Position numbers and translations under genes: made by a program. Under the pieces are notes generated by a model, which did not search any database, was not told the DNA's origin, and worked only from the letters and a program-made list of their open reading frames with translations. Of a stretch of 20,922 nt of DNA, positions 11,565 to 19,546 are shown piece after piece; positions within the stretch are counted from its first letter, which is position 1; each line of letters opens with the position of its first letter. Source of the DNA: a virus; IMG/VR virus record IMGVR_UViG_3300046321_000416, positions 1 to 20,922 of that record; one strand, given 5' to 3'.

Positions 11565-12531
11565 TCAGGCATTTTTCAAGATGAATAAAAATTACTTTAT
11601 ATGGGTATTTACTCTATTTGTTTTAGCAATCTTTATTCTATTTCAACTGACTTCTTTTAAAGGAGTAAAATTTGCAGAAAACGGTGTAGTGTATGTATCA
11701 AATGACATTACTGGCGGTCACGGAACTGGATTTTTGATAGATGAAAATCTTTTTTTAACAAATCAACATGTGGTTGCTGGAGCAAAAGAAGGCAGAGTTA
11801 TAACAAAGAATAACCTTGAATACAAATTCACAATAAAACTTCAAAGTGTCGATGGTGACTTTGCGTTACTTCAAATTGAGAAGTCTCAATGGGAAAGATT
11901 TAAAAAAGAAAACAAATATGTGGTTTTCGATACTGAAACTCAAATTAATGATTTAGATGAGGTTTTTACTATAGGACATCCTATGGGATTATTGTATAGT
12001 TTTTCAAAGGGAATTGTATCTTCCTCAAAAAGAATGACCTCTAATAGAAGATTTTTAATTGAGGTTGATGCTAATATTTTTCCTGGCAATTCTGGAGGAC
12101 CTTTGCTAAACTCTTCTGGAGAGGTTGTGGGAATGGCTCAATTAATGAAACCTGTTACTATTTCTTCTAACATGCCTCCTTTTAATGAAATAATAAATAC
12201 TATAGGTTTTGCTTTACCTATTACTATAACATTGAAAGAAATTGACGATTATAAAAAATATAATCAAATTCGAAAAGCTAAAATGGGTGTTTTGTTAAAA
12301 GAAAACGCAGTTATTGCTGAAATTGCTAAAAATTCTGTATCAGAAAAATCAGGATTTAAAATCAATGATAGATTTTTGTATGTTGACAATACAAAAATAG
12401 AAAACATACCAGATTTGTTATATAAATTTCAAACAATGAATTTTGAAACACCTGCAACGTTTACGGTAAAAAGAGATAAACAAATTATTACATTAATGAT
12501 AAAGAAATTTGACTATGACGCAGCACAATGA
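11557..12531 (+). CDS. Membrane-anchored HtrA/DegS-like serine protease with PDZ domain
   Basis: The 324-residue protein has one N-terminal membrane anchor (about residues 13-33) and a trypsin-fold protease domain with an intact triad: His71 in TNQHVVAG, Asp101 in DGDFALLQI, and Ser179 in GNSGGPL. From about residue 240 a single PDZ domain follows (MGVLLKENAVIAEIAKNSVSEKSGFKINDRFLYVDNTKIENIPDLL). The architecture is that of DegS or other HtrA proteases, which act in the periplasm on misfolded or regulatory substrates. HtrA-like proteases are uncommon in phages. It may cleave a host envelope sensor or mature a secreted phage protein. An alternative start at 11581 would shorten the cytoplasmic tail by eight residues. 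Confidence 0.9.
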   Translation: MTNQAFFKMNKNYFIWVFTLFVLAIFILFQLTSFKGVKFAENGVVYVSNDITGGHGTGFLIDENLFLTNQHVVAGAKEGRVITKNNLEYKFTIKLQSVDGDFALLQIEKSQWERFKKENKYVVFDTETQINDLDEVFTIGHPMGLLYSFSKGIVSSSKRMTSNRRFLIEVDANIFPGNSGGPLLNSSGEVVGMAQLMKPVTISSNMPPFNEIINTIGFALPITITLKEIDDYKKYNQIRKAKMGVLLKENAVIAEIAKNSVSEKSGFKINDRFLYVDNTKIENIPDLLYKFQTMNFETPATFTVKRDKQIITLMIKKFDYDAAQ

Positions 12532-13021
12532 TCATGAATTTTTAAAAAGAAGACAAGTAGGAGATAAAGGTGAATCTTTTGCTTTAGGGTATTTGTTTGG
12601 AAAATATGCAGAACTTGGTTATGATGTTAAAAATGTTCAGCATTATTTTGGTGAAGGGGTGTATCGTTGGCAAGATAAAAGATTACCAGATTTTTTATTA
12701 ACACCAAAAGAGGGTGTTCCTGTATTAGTTGAAGTTAAGTGCAAACAAGGGTTTAATGAATATTTAAACATTACCTGCTCGCATATCAAAGATTATATGT
12801 GGGTTGCGAATGAGAAAAAATTTGATCTTTTTATCTTGTTTTTTTGCATGAGTGATTGTACAATATATATATTAAGAAAAGAACAAATGAAAAAATATGC
12901 AAGCATAGGTTATCCGATAAATAATCCTAAAGATTCATATTTTTTGTATTCAAAGGAAAATCTTGAAAAAATAGATTTGACATTACCATCATCATTGTTT
13001 AATAGTGAAATATTAAACTGA
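12515..13021 (+). CDS. PD-(D/E)XK nuclease-like protein
   Basis: The 168-residue protein shows the elements of the restriction-endonuclease-like fold: an N-terminal helix with a conserved glutamate (GDKGESFALGYLF), then RLPDFLLTPKEGVPVLVEVKCKQG, where PD and ExK supply the metal ligands and catalytic lysine. Related phage proteins include Holliday junction resolvases and small repair nucleases, and I cannot choose among them. ATG 12515 is preferred to TTG 12509; both overlap the end of the protease gene. It ends five bases before the initiator-type tRNA and precedes the replication module, so a role in recombination or replication is plausible. Confidence 0.7.
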   Translation: MTQHNDHEFLKRRQVGDKGESFALGYLFGKYAELGYDVKNVQHYFGEGVYRWQDKRLPDFLLTPKEGVPVLVEVKCKQGFNEYLNITCSHIKDYMWVANEKKFDLFILFFCMSDCTIYILRKEQMKKYASIGYPINNPKDSYFLYSKENLEKIDLTLPSSLFNSEILN

Positions 13022-13025
13022 TTGA

Positions 13026-13098
13026 AGCGGGGTAGAGAAGCAGTCATCTCGTCTGGCTCATTACCAGAAGATCGAAGGTGCAAATCCTTCCCCCGCAA
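13026..13098 (+). tRNA. Initiator-type tRNA-Met (anticodon CAT)
   Basis: Acceptor AGCGGGG pairs with CCCCGCA at 2-71 to 7-66 while positions 1 and 72 (A, A) are unpaired, the hallmark of bacterial initiators. The D stem is GAGA/TCTC, the anticodon stem TCTGG/CCAGA with loop CTCATTA, and the T stem GAAGG/CCTTC. The three stacked G-C pairs that initiators carry next to the anticodon loop are only partly kept (GG/CC plus T-A). Discriminator A is followed by CA, so CCA is not fully encoded. It lies apart from the main cluster, right before the polymerase gene. Confidence 0.85.
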
Positions 13099-13103
13099 CA
13101 TTG

Positions 13104-13152
13104 AAACTCTCATTGTTTATATAACCTATATGGGTCTAAACAATGAGAGTTT
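13104..13152 (+). other. Perfect 15-bp RNA hairpin upstream of the polymerase gene
   Basis: AAACTCTCATTGTTT (13104-13118) is perfectly complementary to 13138-13152, with a 19-base loop that can form a small inner ACC/GGT stem. There is no T-run after it, so a classical terminator is unlikely. It could stop or process the upstream transcript, protect the 5' end of the polymerase mRNA, or separate tRNA processing from the mRNA. It ends 32 bases before the polymerase ATG. Confidence 0.6.
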
Positions 13153-13184
13153 CCTAACAACTTGACACAAATTATGGAAAACAT

Positions 13185-15698
13185 ATGAATTTTTTTACAA
13201 ATTTCTCTTTAATGGGTAACAATCTTTTAATTCGAGGTGTTGAAAATTCGGTAAGGTTTGCAAAAAAAATACCTTGTAAACCTTACCTTTTTCTTCCTTC
13301 ACAAGATGTGTCTGCTTTATATCAAACTATACATGACAAAAAAGTAGAAAAAATAAATTTTGATTCTCCTCGAGAGGCAAGAGACTTCATCAAGACATAT
13401 GAAGATGTTGCGGGTTATGAAATATATGGATCAGATAAATTTCAATATGTTCAAATAAATGATATGTATAAGGGTGCAGTTGAATATGATCCGACATTAA
13501 TCAATGTCATTTATATGGATATCGAGGTTGCTTCTGATGCAGGTTTTCCTGATATACAGAAAGCAGACAAGGAAGTTACTGCAATTACACTTCGAAAAAA
13601 TGATGAATATGTAGTTTTTGGTTGTAAAGATTTTATTTTCCCTAACGAAAAAATTAAATACTTTAAATGTAAAGATGAAAGCACATTACTAACAAGTTTT
13701 CTTAAAATATGGAACACTAAGCAATGGTCGCCCGATGTTATCACAGGATGGTATATTGAGTTTTTTGATATACCGTACTTGGTACATAGAATAAGAAATG
13801 TGTTGGGGGAAGAAGTCGCAAAAACATTGTCTCCATGGGGAGTTCTTGAAGAATCAAAAATCTTTACTAAGGGCCGAGAACAACAATCCTTTACCCCTTT
13901 AGGTATTGCAGTGTTGGACTACATCAGCTTATATGACAAATTTACATATGAAAAGCGTGAGTCTAAAAAATTGGATTATATCGCCAAGGTTGAATTGGGT
14001 AAAGAAAAATTGGATTATTCCGAATATGGTTCTTTGCTGGAATTATATAAAAACAATTTTCAAAAATTCATTGAATATAATATTAGGGACGTCGATTTAG
14101 TTTTTGAACTCAACGAAAAATTGAGATTGATTGAACTTGTTTTTGCACAAGCATATGATGCAAAAGTGAATTATAGAGATGTGTTCGGTACAGTTAAACC
14201 ATGGGAAATTATTATCCACAATTATCTTTTAGATCAGAGAAGAGTTGTGCCCCAATTCAAATTCAAGCCTGTGACTCATACTATTGCTGGAGGTTTTGTG
14301 AAAGAACCCGTTCCTGGATCTTATGATTGGGTTGTTTCTTTTGACTTGACTTCACTATATCCATCCTTAATTATGCAATATAACATATCGCCAGATACTA
14401 TTGTTGATACCTATGAAGTCACGGAAGATATTGAAATTGTTGATAGATTTCTTAACAAATCAATTGACATTCCTGAAAACTTGTCTCTTGCTGCTAATAT
14501 GACTACATATCGTAAAGACAAGGAAGGGTTCCTCCCTGCTCTTATGTCAAAGGTTTTTGAGGACAGAAAAAAATACAAAAATCAAATGATAGAAGCAAAA
14601 CAAAAACTTGTTATTGCAAAAAAAGAAAACAAAGACGAAGATGTATTAATACTTAAAAAAGAAATATCTCGTCTCGATAATTTACAAATGGCAAAAAAGA
14701 TTCAATTGAACTCACTTTATGGTGCAACTTCAAATCAATATTTCTTGTTTTTCGATACAAAGTATGCGGAAGCGATTACCTTTTCTGGTCAATTATCTGC
14801 TCGTTGGATTGCGAAGTCCTTAAATATTTATTTCAACAATATTTTGAAAACAAATGAACTTGATTATGTCATTGCTATTGACACGGATAGTGTGTATTTG
14901 AATTTTGGTTCTTTTGTCAATAAAGTATGTAAAAACAAAACAAATATCGAAATAGTAAAAATCTTAGACAAATTTTGTAAAGAAAAAATAGATCCTTTTC
15001 TTGCTCAAGAATATGAAAAGCTTTTCTCATACATGAATGCATTTCAAAATAAAATGCATATGAAAAGAGAAGCGATAGCATCTCGCGGTGTTTGGACAGC
15101 AAAGAAAAGATACATTTTAAATGTGTATGACAACGAAGGTGTTTTATATGATAAACCTGAACTTAAAATAACCGGCATTGAGGCAATCAGATCTTCAACC
15201 CCTGAATTTATGAGAGATTTAATTAAAGAAACAATTTCTTACGCAATGAATTCCTCAGAGCAAGAAATGCAAGACATGGTTGCTGAAAAAAAGAAAAAGT
15301 TTTACAATTCGCCTTTTGATGTTGTTTCTTTTCCTCGAGGAGTGAACGGTTTAGATTTATATTCAGATTCATCTACAATATATAAGAAGGCAACACCCAT
15401 TCATGTGAGGGGTTCTTTATTATATAATTATTATTTAAAAGAAAATGCTCTCGGTGATAAATACACACCCATATATGAAGGTGACAAGATTAAGTTTGTT
15501 TATTTGAAAAAACCTAATTCAATAAAGGAAAATGTTATAGCGGCTCCCGAAGGTGTGTTGCCAAAGGAATTTAAACTTGACGGCTTCATAGATTATGATG
15601 TACAATGGGAAAAGTCCTTTGAGGAACCCATTGCTAACATTTTGCAACATATGGGTTGGAAGACGGAAAAAAATTATTCTTTAGAGGAGTTCTTTTAA
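13185..15698 (+). CDS. 43: Family B DNA polymerase (T4 gp43-like)
   Basis: The 837-residue replicative polymerase has intact proofreading and synthesis motifs. Exo I is YMDIEVAS near residue 110, Exo II GWYIEFFDIPYL near 192, and Exo III YNIRDVDLVFELN near 297. Motif A is DLTSLYPSLIMQYNISP near 387, motif B KKIQLNSLYGATSN near 507, and motif C AIDTDSVYL with aspartates near 566 and 568. The length is a little under T4 gp43 and close to marine T4-like phages. The C-terminus ends with a short acidic/aromatic tail (YSLEEFF) suitable for binding a sliding clamp. The ribosome site is weak (ATGGAAAA), and a strong hairpin lies upstream. Its stop overlaps the next start. Confidence 0.96.
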   Translation: MNFFTNFSLMGNNLLIRGVENSVRFAKKIPCKPYLFLPSQDVSALYQTIHDKKVEKINFDSPREARDFIKTYEDVAGYEIYGSDKFQYVQINDMYKGAVEYDPTLINVIYMDIEVASDAGFPDIQKADKEVTAITLRKNDEYVVFGCKDFIFPNEKIKYFKCKDESTLLTSFLKIWNTKQWSPDVITGWYIEFFDIPYLVHRIRNVLGEEVAKTLSPWGVLEESKIFTKGREQQSFTPLGIAVLDYISLYDKFTYEKRESKKLDYIAKVELGKEKLDYSEYGSLLELYKNNFQKFIEYNIRDVDLVFELNEKLRLIELVFAQAYDAKVNYRDVFGTVKPWEIIIHNYLLDQRRVVPQFKFKPVTHTIAGGFVKEPVPGSYDWVVSFDLTSLYPSLIMQYNISPDTIVDTYEVTEDIEIVDRFLNKSIDIPENLSLAANMTTYRKDKEGFLPALMSKVFEDRKKYKNQMIEAKQKLVIAKKENKDEDVLILKKEISRLDNLQMAKKIQLNSLYGATSNQYFLFFDTKYAEAITFSGQLSARWIAKSLNIYFNNILKTNELDYVIAIDTDSVYLNFGSFVNKVCKNKTNIEIVKILDKFCKEKIDPFLAQEYEKLFSYMNAFQNKMHMKREAIASRGVWTAKKRYILNVYDNEGVLYDKPELKITGIEAIRSSTPEFMRDLIKETISYAMNSSEQEMQDMVAEKKKKFYNSPFDVVSFPRGVNGLDLYSDSSTIYKKATPIHVRGSLLYNYYLKENALGDKYTPIYEGDKIKFVYLKKPNSIKENVIAAPEGVLPKEFKLDGFIDYDVQWEKSFEEPIANILQHMGWKTEKNYSLEEFF

Positions 15699-15859
15699 TG
15701 AAAACTGATGATATTCCCAAAAAATGGGATGAAATAAAATGGCCTGATCCTTATACTCTGGATCCTAAATGTATTAAGTGCGGTATTAGTATTAAAAAAC
15801 TAACTGGTTATGTCTGCGCTTCTCCGAACTGCCCCACCTTTCTTCAAACAACCTGCTAA
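15698..15859 (+). CDS. Small zinc-ribbon protein
   Basis: The 53-residue protein reads MKTDDIPKKWDEIKWPDPYTLDPKCIKCG, then YVCASPNCPTFLQTTC. CxxC and CxxxxC pairs form a probable zinc ribbon. Small proteins with WPDPYTLDPKCxKCG next to the polymerase gene are, as I recall, a mark of cyanophage-like T4 relatives. GAGGAG inside the end of the polymerase gene serves as ribosome site, and ATG overlaps the polymerase stop (TAATG). Its own stop lies within a perfect 25-base inverted repeat that also holds the next start. Confidence 0.75.
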   Translation: MKTDDIPKKWDEIKWPDPYTLDPKCIKCGISIKKLTGYVCASPNCPTFLQTTC

Positions 15860-15874
15860 TGACATTAGCAGGTT
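15850..15874 (+). promoter_or_regulatory. Perfect 25-base inverted repeat over a stop/start overlap
   Basis: AACCTGCTAATG (15850-15861) and CATTAGCAGGTT (15863-15874) are exact reverse complements around one base. The TAA of the zinc-ribbon gene and the ATG of the next gene (TAATG) lie at the apex. The start would be buried unless a ribosome finishing the upstream gene melts the hairpin, a design for strict translational coupling. TATAAAT at 15874-15880 just after it is close to the late promoter core. Confidence 0.6.
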
Positions 15875-16275
15875 ATAAATCTTGCCCTGGTTGCAGCTCA
15901 AGTGGTTATGATTCACCTGATTATTATTGTGAGGGTGGAACCAACTGCAGAAAAGAAGGCAATGACAAAGAATTCAACCTTAAAAAGAAAAAGAATAGAA
16001 TGAACTACGATAACGATTTTGGATTTTCTCTAGTAGACGAAGATGAAATTAAGCAACAAGAGACAGCATTAGTTGCTGAAAAAGAAAAGGTAATTCAAGG
16101 AAAAATTGTGTTGCTAGATTCAACACAGGAAAAGCTTGATGGGCTTGTTAAAATGATAATGCCTTTATTAGATAATCTTGCAAAAAATCCTGAGAAAACA
16201 CATATACTATGGCCCAATAGGGTAGATAAAATAAAAGAATTCAAAGAAAAAATATTAACATACGTAGGAAAATAA
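15859..16275 (+). CDS. Cysteine-rich head fused to a conserved phage protein
   Basis: The 138-residue frame seems to join two parts. Residues 1-40 are cysteine-rich (CPGCSSS, YYCEGGTNCRK), like another small zinc protein. From the internal ATG at 16000 comes MNYDNDFGFSLVDEDE, a coiled stretch, and LVKMIMPLLDNLAKNPEKTHILWPNRVDKI, which resembles a small protein found before uvsX in T4-like marine phages. The internal ATG follows only an A/G-rich run (AAAAGAAAAAGA), so both a fusion and two nested products are possible. The function is unknown. It abuts uvsX directly. Confidence 0.7.
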   Translation: MTLAGYKSCPGCSSSGYDSPDYYCEGGTNCRKEGNDKEFNLKKKKNRMNYDNDFGFSLVDEDEIKQQETALVAEKEKVIQGKIVLLDSTQEKLDGLVKMIMPLLDNLAKNPEKTHILWPNRVDKIKEFKEKILTYVGK

Positions 16276-17307
16276 ATGAGTATCAAAGATCGCCTTATAA
16301 AAAATTCAACAGTATCATTAACACAGTCATTAGACACAAGTGATCTTTTTAGCAAGAAGGATATGTATCCAACAAAGGTTCCTATTATCAATGCCGCATT
16401 GTCTGCAGAGTTAGATGGTGGTTTATCTCCTGGCATTTTAGTAGTTGCAGGCCCTTCGAAACATTTCAAAACCGGGTTCTCTCTGTTGCTCGCAAAAGCA
16501 TTCTTGGACGCAAATCCTGAAGGAATTTTGTTGTTTTATGATTCTGAGTTTGGTTCACCGAATGAATATTTTAACAGTCACGATATAGATTTGTCTAGAG
16601 TAGTTCATACCCCTATTACTAATATTGAAGAATTCAAATTTGATATTATGAAGCAATTGGGGGAGATTACAAAAAAAGATAAGGTCATGATTTTGATTGA
16701 CTCTATTGGCAATCTTGCATCTAAGAAAGAAGTGGATGATGCTTTGGACGGAAAGTCCGTTGCTGATATGACAAGAGCTAAAGCTTTGAAGTCACTTGGT
16801 CGTATGATTACCTCACACCTGTTTCTCAAAAACATTCCATTGGTTGCAATTAACCATACGTATAAAGAGATAGGACTTTATCCAAAAGATATTGTTTCTG
16901 GCGGTACAGGTTTCATGTACTCTGCAAATGATGTTTGGATTTTGGGTAGACAACAAGACAAAGATGGCACCGAACTTGAAGGATACCATTTCATTATCAA
17001 TATTGAGAAATCAAGATACATAATTGAAAAATCAAAATTTCCTGTCACAGTTTCCTTTGATGGTGGAATTCAAAAATGGTCGGGTCTTTTAGAATTAGCG
17101 TTGGAAGGAAATTATATCGCAAAACCTAAAAACGGTTGGTATGCAGTTGTTGATAGGACAACAGGTGAATTAAAAGAACCGAATATGAGAGAAAAGGACA
17201 TTAACAGCAACAATATGGTGTGGTTAGATATTATAGCAAACACTGATTTTTCTGATTTTGTCCGAAACAAATACAAACTATCTACTGCGAAAATGATACA
17301 AGAATGA
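16276..17307 (+). CDS. uvsX: UvsX-type RecA-like recombinase
   Basis: The 343-residue strand-exchange protein has Walker A as GPSKHFKT (59-66, lysine 65), a Walker B strand VMILIDSIGNL near 136-146, and an LVAINHTY segment like the RecA glutamine-switch region. The N-terminal part (TDLF-like DTSDLFSKKDMYPTKVPIINAALSAELDGGL) is typical of UvsX. It coats single-stranded DNA and pairs it with homologous duplex during recombination-dependent replication and repair. It stands between the polymerase and helicase genes as in related phages, and its stop overlaps the helicase start by four bases (ATGA). Confidence 0.94.
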   Translation: MSIKDRLIKNSTVSLTQSLDTSDLFSKKDMYPTKVPIINAALSAELDGGLSPGILVVAGPSKHFKTGFSLLLAKAFLDANPEGILLFYDSEFGSPNEYFNSHDIDLSRVVHTPITNIEEFKFDIMKQLGEITKKDKVMILIDSIGNLASKKEVDDALDGKSVADMTRAKALKSLGRMITSHLFLKNIPLVAINHTYKEIGLYPKDIVSGGTGFMYSANDVWILGRQQDKDGTELEGYHFIINIEKSRYIIEKSKFPVTVSFDGGIQKWSGLLELALEGNYIAKPKNGWYAVVDRTTGELKEPNMREKDINSNNMVWLDIIANTDFSDFVRNKYKLSTAKMIQE

Positions 17308-18674
17308 GAATTGAAAATCAGATTTTAAATAATCTAATTTATAATGAAGAATTCACAAGAAAAAGTTTACCGTTTATTAAGATTGAATATTTTAAGGAAA
17401 GTCAGCATAGAATAATATTCAATCTTGTTGATGATTTTATTAAAAAATACAATAAGATGCCATCAAAAGAATCTTTGTTGATTGACCTTGAGAATAAAAA
17501 TTCTCTGAATGAAGAAGATTATAAAAAGACAAAGGAGTTTGTTGAAGTATCTTCTAAGGTTGAGGTTGAATTTCAATGGTTGCTTGATAAGACAGAAAAG
17601 TTTTGTCAAGATCAGGCAATTATGTTGGCCTTAAGAGAAAGCATAAAGATTGTTGATGATAAAAATAGTGAGATAAAGGGTTCAATTCCCAAAATTTTAT
17701 CCGATGCTTTGGCTGTTTCTTTTGATTCTTCTGTTGGTCATGATTTTCTGTTAGATGCTGAATCAAGATTTGATTTTTATCACAAAAGAGAAAAACGAGT
17801 ACCATTCTCTCATTTGAAATATATGAACTTAATTACTGGGGGAGGAACTCCAGCAAAAACCATCAACGTAATTCTTGGGGGTACGAATGTTGGAAAAAGT
17901 TTGATTATGTGTGACTTTGCCGCGGACAATCTTGCTAATGGGTTCAATGTTTTATATATCACATTAGAGCTTTCAGAGGAAAGAGTTGCGGAAAGAATAG
18001 ATGCTAACCTATTGAATATACCTTTAGATGAAATGATGTCCATTCCTAAAGATGTTTATCAAAAGAAAATGGGGAAGCTTCAAGAGAAAACTAAAGGTAG
18101 ATTGTTTGTTAAAGAGTACCCCACCGCTCAAGCAGGAACTTCTCATTTTAGACATTTATTGAATGAATTAAAAATCAAGAAGGGGTTCATTCCTGATATT
18201 ATTTATATTGATTATCTGAATATTTGTCTTTCATCAAGAATTAAAATGAGTGCAAATGCAAATTCATATACATACATGAAAGCTGTTGCCGAAGAATTGA
18301 GAGGGCTTGCTGTTGAGTTTCAGATTCCTATTTGGACAGCGACACAAGTAACTAGAGGGGGTTTTGGAGATTCTGATATTGAACTAACTGACATATCAGA
18401 ATCATTCGGAGTTGCGGCGACAGCCGATTTTGTTCTTGCATGTATCTCAAGTGAAGAATTACAAGAACAAAATTTATATCTTTTTAAACAATTAAAATCT
18501 AGATATGGTGATCCAAGTAAATTTCGTAAATTTATGGTAGGTGTAGATAAAGCAAAAATGCGATTATATGATGTAGAAAAGGAAGTGGAAACAAAACCAC
18601 AAGAAACAGTTCAAGATATTAATAAAAAGTTTTTTTCAGGCCCCAACACATCTAAATTTAAGGAGTTTAAATAA
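17304..18674 (+). CDS. 41: Replicative DNA helicase (T4 gp41/DnaB family)
   Basis: The 456-residue hexameric helicase has Walker A GGTNVGKS at 192-199 (lysine 198), an LYITLELSEERVAERIDANLL segment typical of DnaB, Walker B IIYIDYLNI near 304-312, and WTATQVTRGGFGDSD with the sensor glutamine, followed by the arginine-finger region KSRYGDPSKFRKF. The N-terminal 170 residues match the gp41 collar domain that contacts primase. It unwinds the parental duplex at the fork with the polymerase encoded upstream. No primase (gp61) gene is visible in the window. The stop overlaps the next start. Confidence 0.95.
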   Translation: MRIENQILNNLIYNEEFTRKSLPFIKIEYFKESQHRIIFNLVDDFIKKYNKMPSKESLLIDLENKNSLNEEDYKKTKEFVEVSSKVEVEFQWLLDKTEKFCQDQAIMLALRESIKIVDDKNSEIKGSIPKILSDALAVSFDSSVGHDFLLDAESRFDFYHKREKRVPFSHLKYMNLITGGGTPAKTINVILGGTNVGKSLIMCDFAADNLANGFNVLYITLELSEERVAERIDANLLNIPLDEMMSIPKDVYQKKMGKLQEKTKGRLFVKEYPTAQAGTSHFRHLLNELKIKKGFIPDIIYIDYLNICLSSRIKMSANANSYTYMKAVAEELRGLAVEFQIPIWTATQVTRGGFGDSDIELTDISESFGVAATADFVLACISSEELQEQNLYLFKQLKSRYGDPSKFRKFMVGVDKAKMRLYDVEKEVETKPQETVQDINKKFFSGPNTSKFKEFK

Positions 18675-18859
18675 TGTACACATTAAAGCAAAAAATGGAC
18701 ACATTCTCTATAATAGAAGAAAAACATAATGAAAAATCAATAATTATATCGTCAAAGGACAGAGACAAGATGAGAAATCTGTATAAAAATATGAAACGAG
18801 GTGGCGGTTTTTCGGGTTGGACTCCTAATTTTATGTGCGAGGCTGTAAATGTACGATAA
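18674..18859 (+). CDS. Small conserved phage protein
   Basis: The 61-residue protein has a helical start and a distinctive end, RNLYKNMKRGGGFSGWTPNFMCEA. Proteins ending in this GGGFxGxTPxF pattern occur, from memory, next to gp41 in T4-like marine phages; none has a known role to me. It overlaps the helicase stop by one base and the methyltransferase gene by 11 bases. Confidence 0.65.
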   Translation: MYTLKQKMDTFSIIEEKHNEKSIIISSKDRDKMRNLYKNMKRGGGFSGWTPNFMCEAVNVR

Positions 18860-19490
18860 AAAAATTATTGTAAAACATGATACTGTTGATGGTATAGGTC
18901 CTTGGATTTGGCCTAAGAATGATGGCGGTCCTGATGGAGGCGCATGGGGCGGACCAAAAAATGATTGGGAAACTTCTCACAAATTTAAATATTTGAAATA
19001 CCTCAAAGATCGCAAAACTGTTATTACTGCAGGTGCAAATTGTGGTATGTATGCTAGGTTGTATTCGACCTTATTCGACACCGTCTGGGCATTTGAACCC
19101 GATCCGTTGAATTTCTTCTGTCTTGTGAACAATTGTCAACAAGACAACGTCATAAAAATGCAAGCGGGTTTGGGTAATTCCCCTGGCACTATTTCAATAA
19201 GACACAATTCTCCTACCAATATGGGAATGCACACTGTTGTTGAAGGTGGAAAAATTCCTCTTATAACCATTGATTCTTTAAGCATGGATTCGTGTTCTTT
19301 AATTCAATTGGATGTTGAAGGTTATGAATTGAATGTTATTGCGGGCGCTGAAAACACGATTAAAAAATTTAAACCAGTAATTATAGGTGAGAGAACAGGA
19401 AGTTCTCAGATAATTTCTGAATTTATGGCAGATTTAGGGTATAAAATTGCAGATCAATCAGTTTCCGACACTATTTGGACGCCTGTTTAA
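18849..19490 (+). CDS. FkbM-family methyltransferase
   Basis: The 213-residue protein has a SAM-dependent methyltransferase fold of the FkbM type: TVITAGANCGMYARLYS near 58-74 as the SAM loop, VWAFEPDPLNFFCL near 79-92 with the ribose-binding acid, IPLITIDSL near 138-146, and LIQLDVEGYELNVIAGAENTIKKFKPVIIGE near 153-183. FkbM enzymes methylate sugar or antibiotic hydroxyls. Phage copies are thought to modify surface glycans or other host molecules, but their targets are rarely known. The N-terminal 45 residues are glycine/tryptophan rich (GPWIWPKNDGGPDGGAWGGP). It ends the replication-side transcript before a late-promoter-like motif. Confidence 0.85.
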   Translation: MYDKKIIVKHDTVDGIGPWIWPKNDGGPDGGAWGGPKNDWETSHKFKYLKYLKDRKTVITAGANCGMYARLYSTLFDTVWAFEPDPLNFFCLVNNCQQDNVIKMQAGLGNSPGTISIRHNSPTNMGMHTVVEGGKIPLITIDSLSMDSCSLIQLDVEGYELNVIAGAENTIKKFKPVIIGERTGSSQIISEFMADLGYKIADQSVSDTIWTPV

Positions 19491-19501
19491 AAACATTTTT
19501 T

Positions 19502-19509
19502 CATAAATA
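19502..19509 (+). promoter_or_regulatory. Late-promoter-like CATAAATA before the structural genes
   Basis: In the 56-base gap between the methyltransferase gene and two apparently structural genes, CATAAATA follows a T-run (ATTTTTTCATAAATATT), the same context as at 329. The distance to the next ATG is 37 bases, with TAAGGAAAA as ribosome site. This is the best-placed of the four copies. Confidence 0.5.
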
Positions 19510-19546
19510 TTACACAATGTAACGGATAAGTCTAAGGAAAACTCCG

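Noticed and set aside
13162-13184. TTGACA at 13162-13167 as the -35 box of a host-type promoter
   Set aside because: No acceptable -10 hexamer follows at the right spacing before the polymerase start.
16095-16469. A 124-residue minus-strand frame opposite uvsX and the gene before it
   Set aside because: Shadow of two supported plus-strand genes, with no ribosome site or motif.
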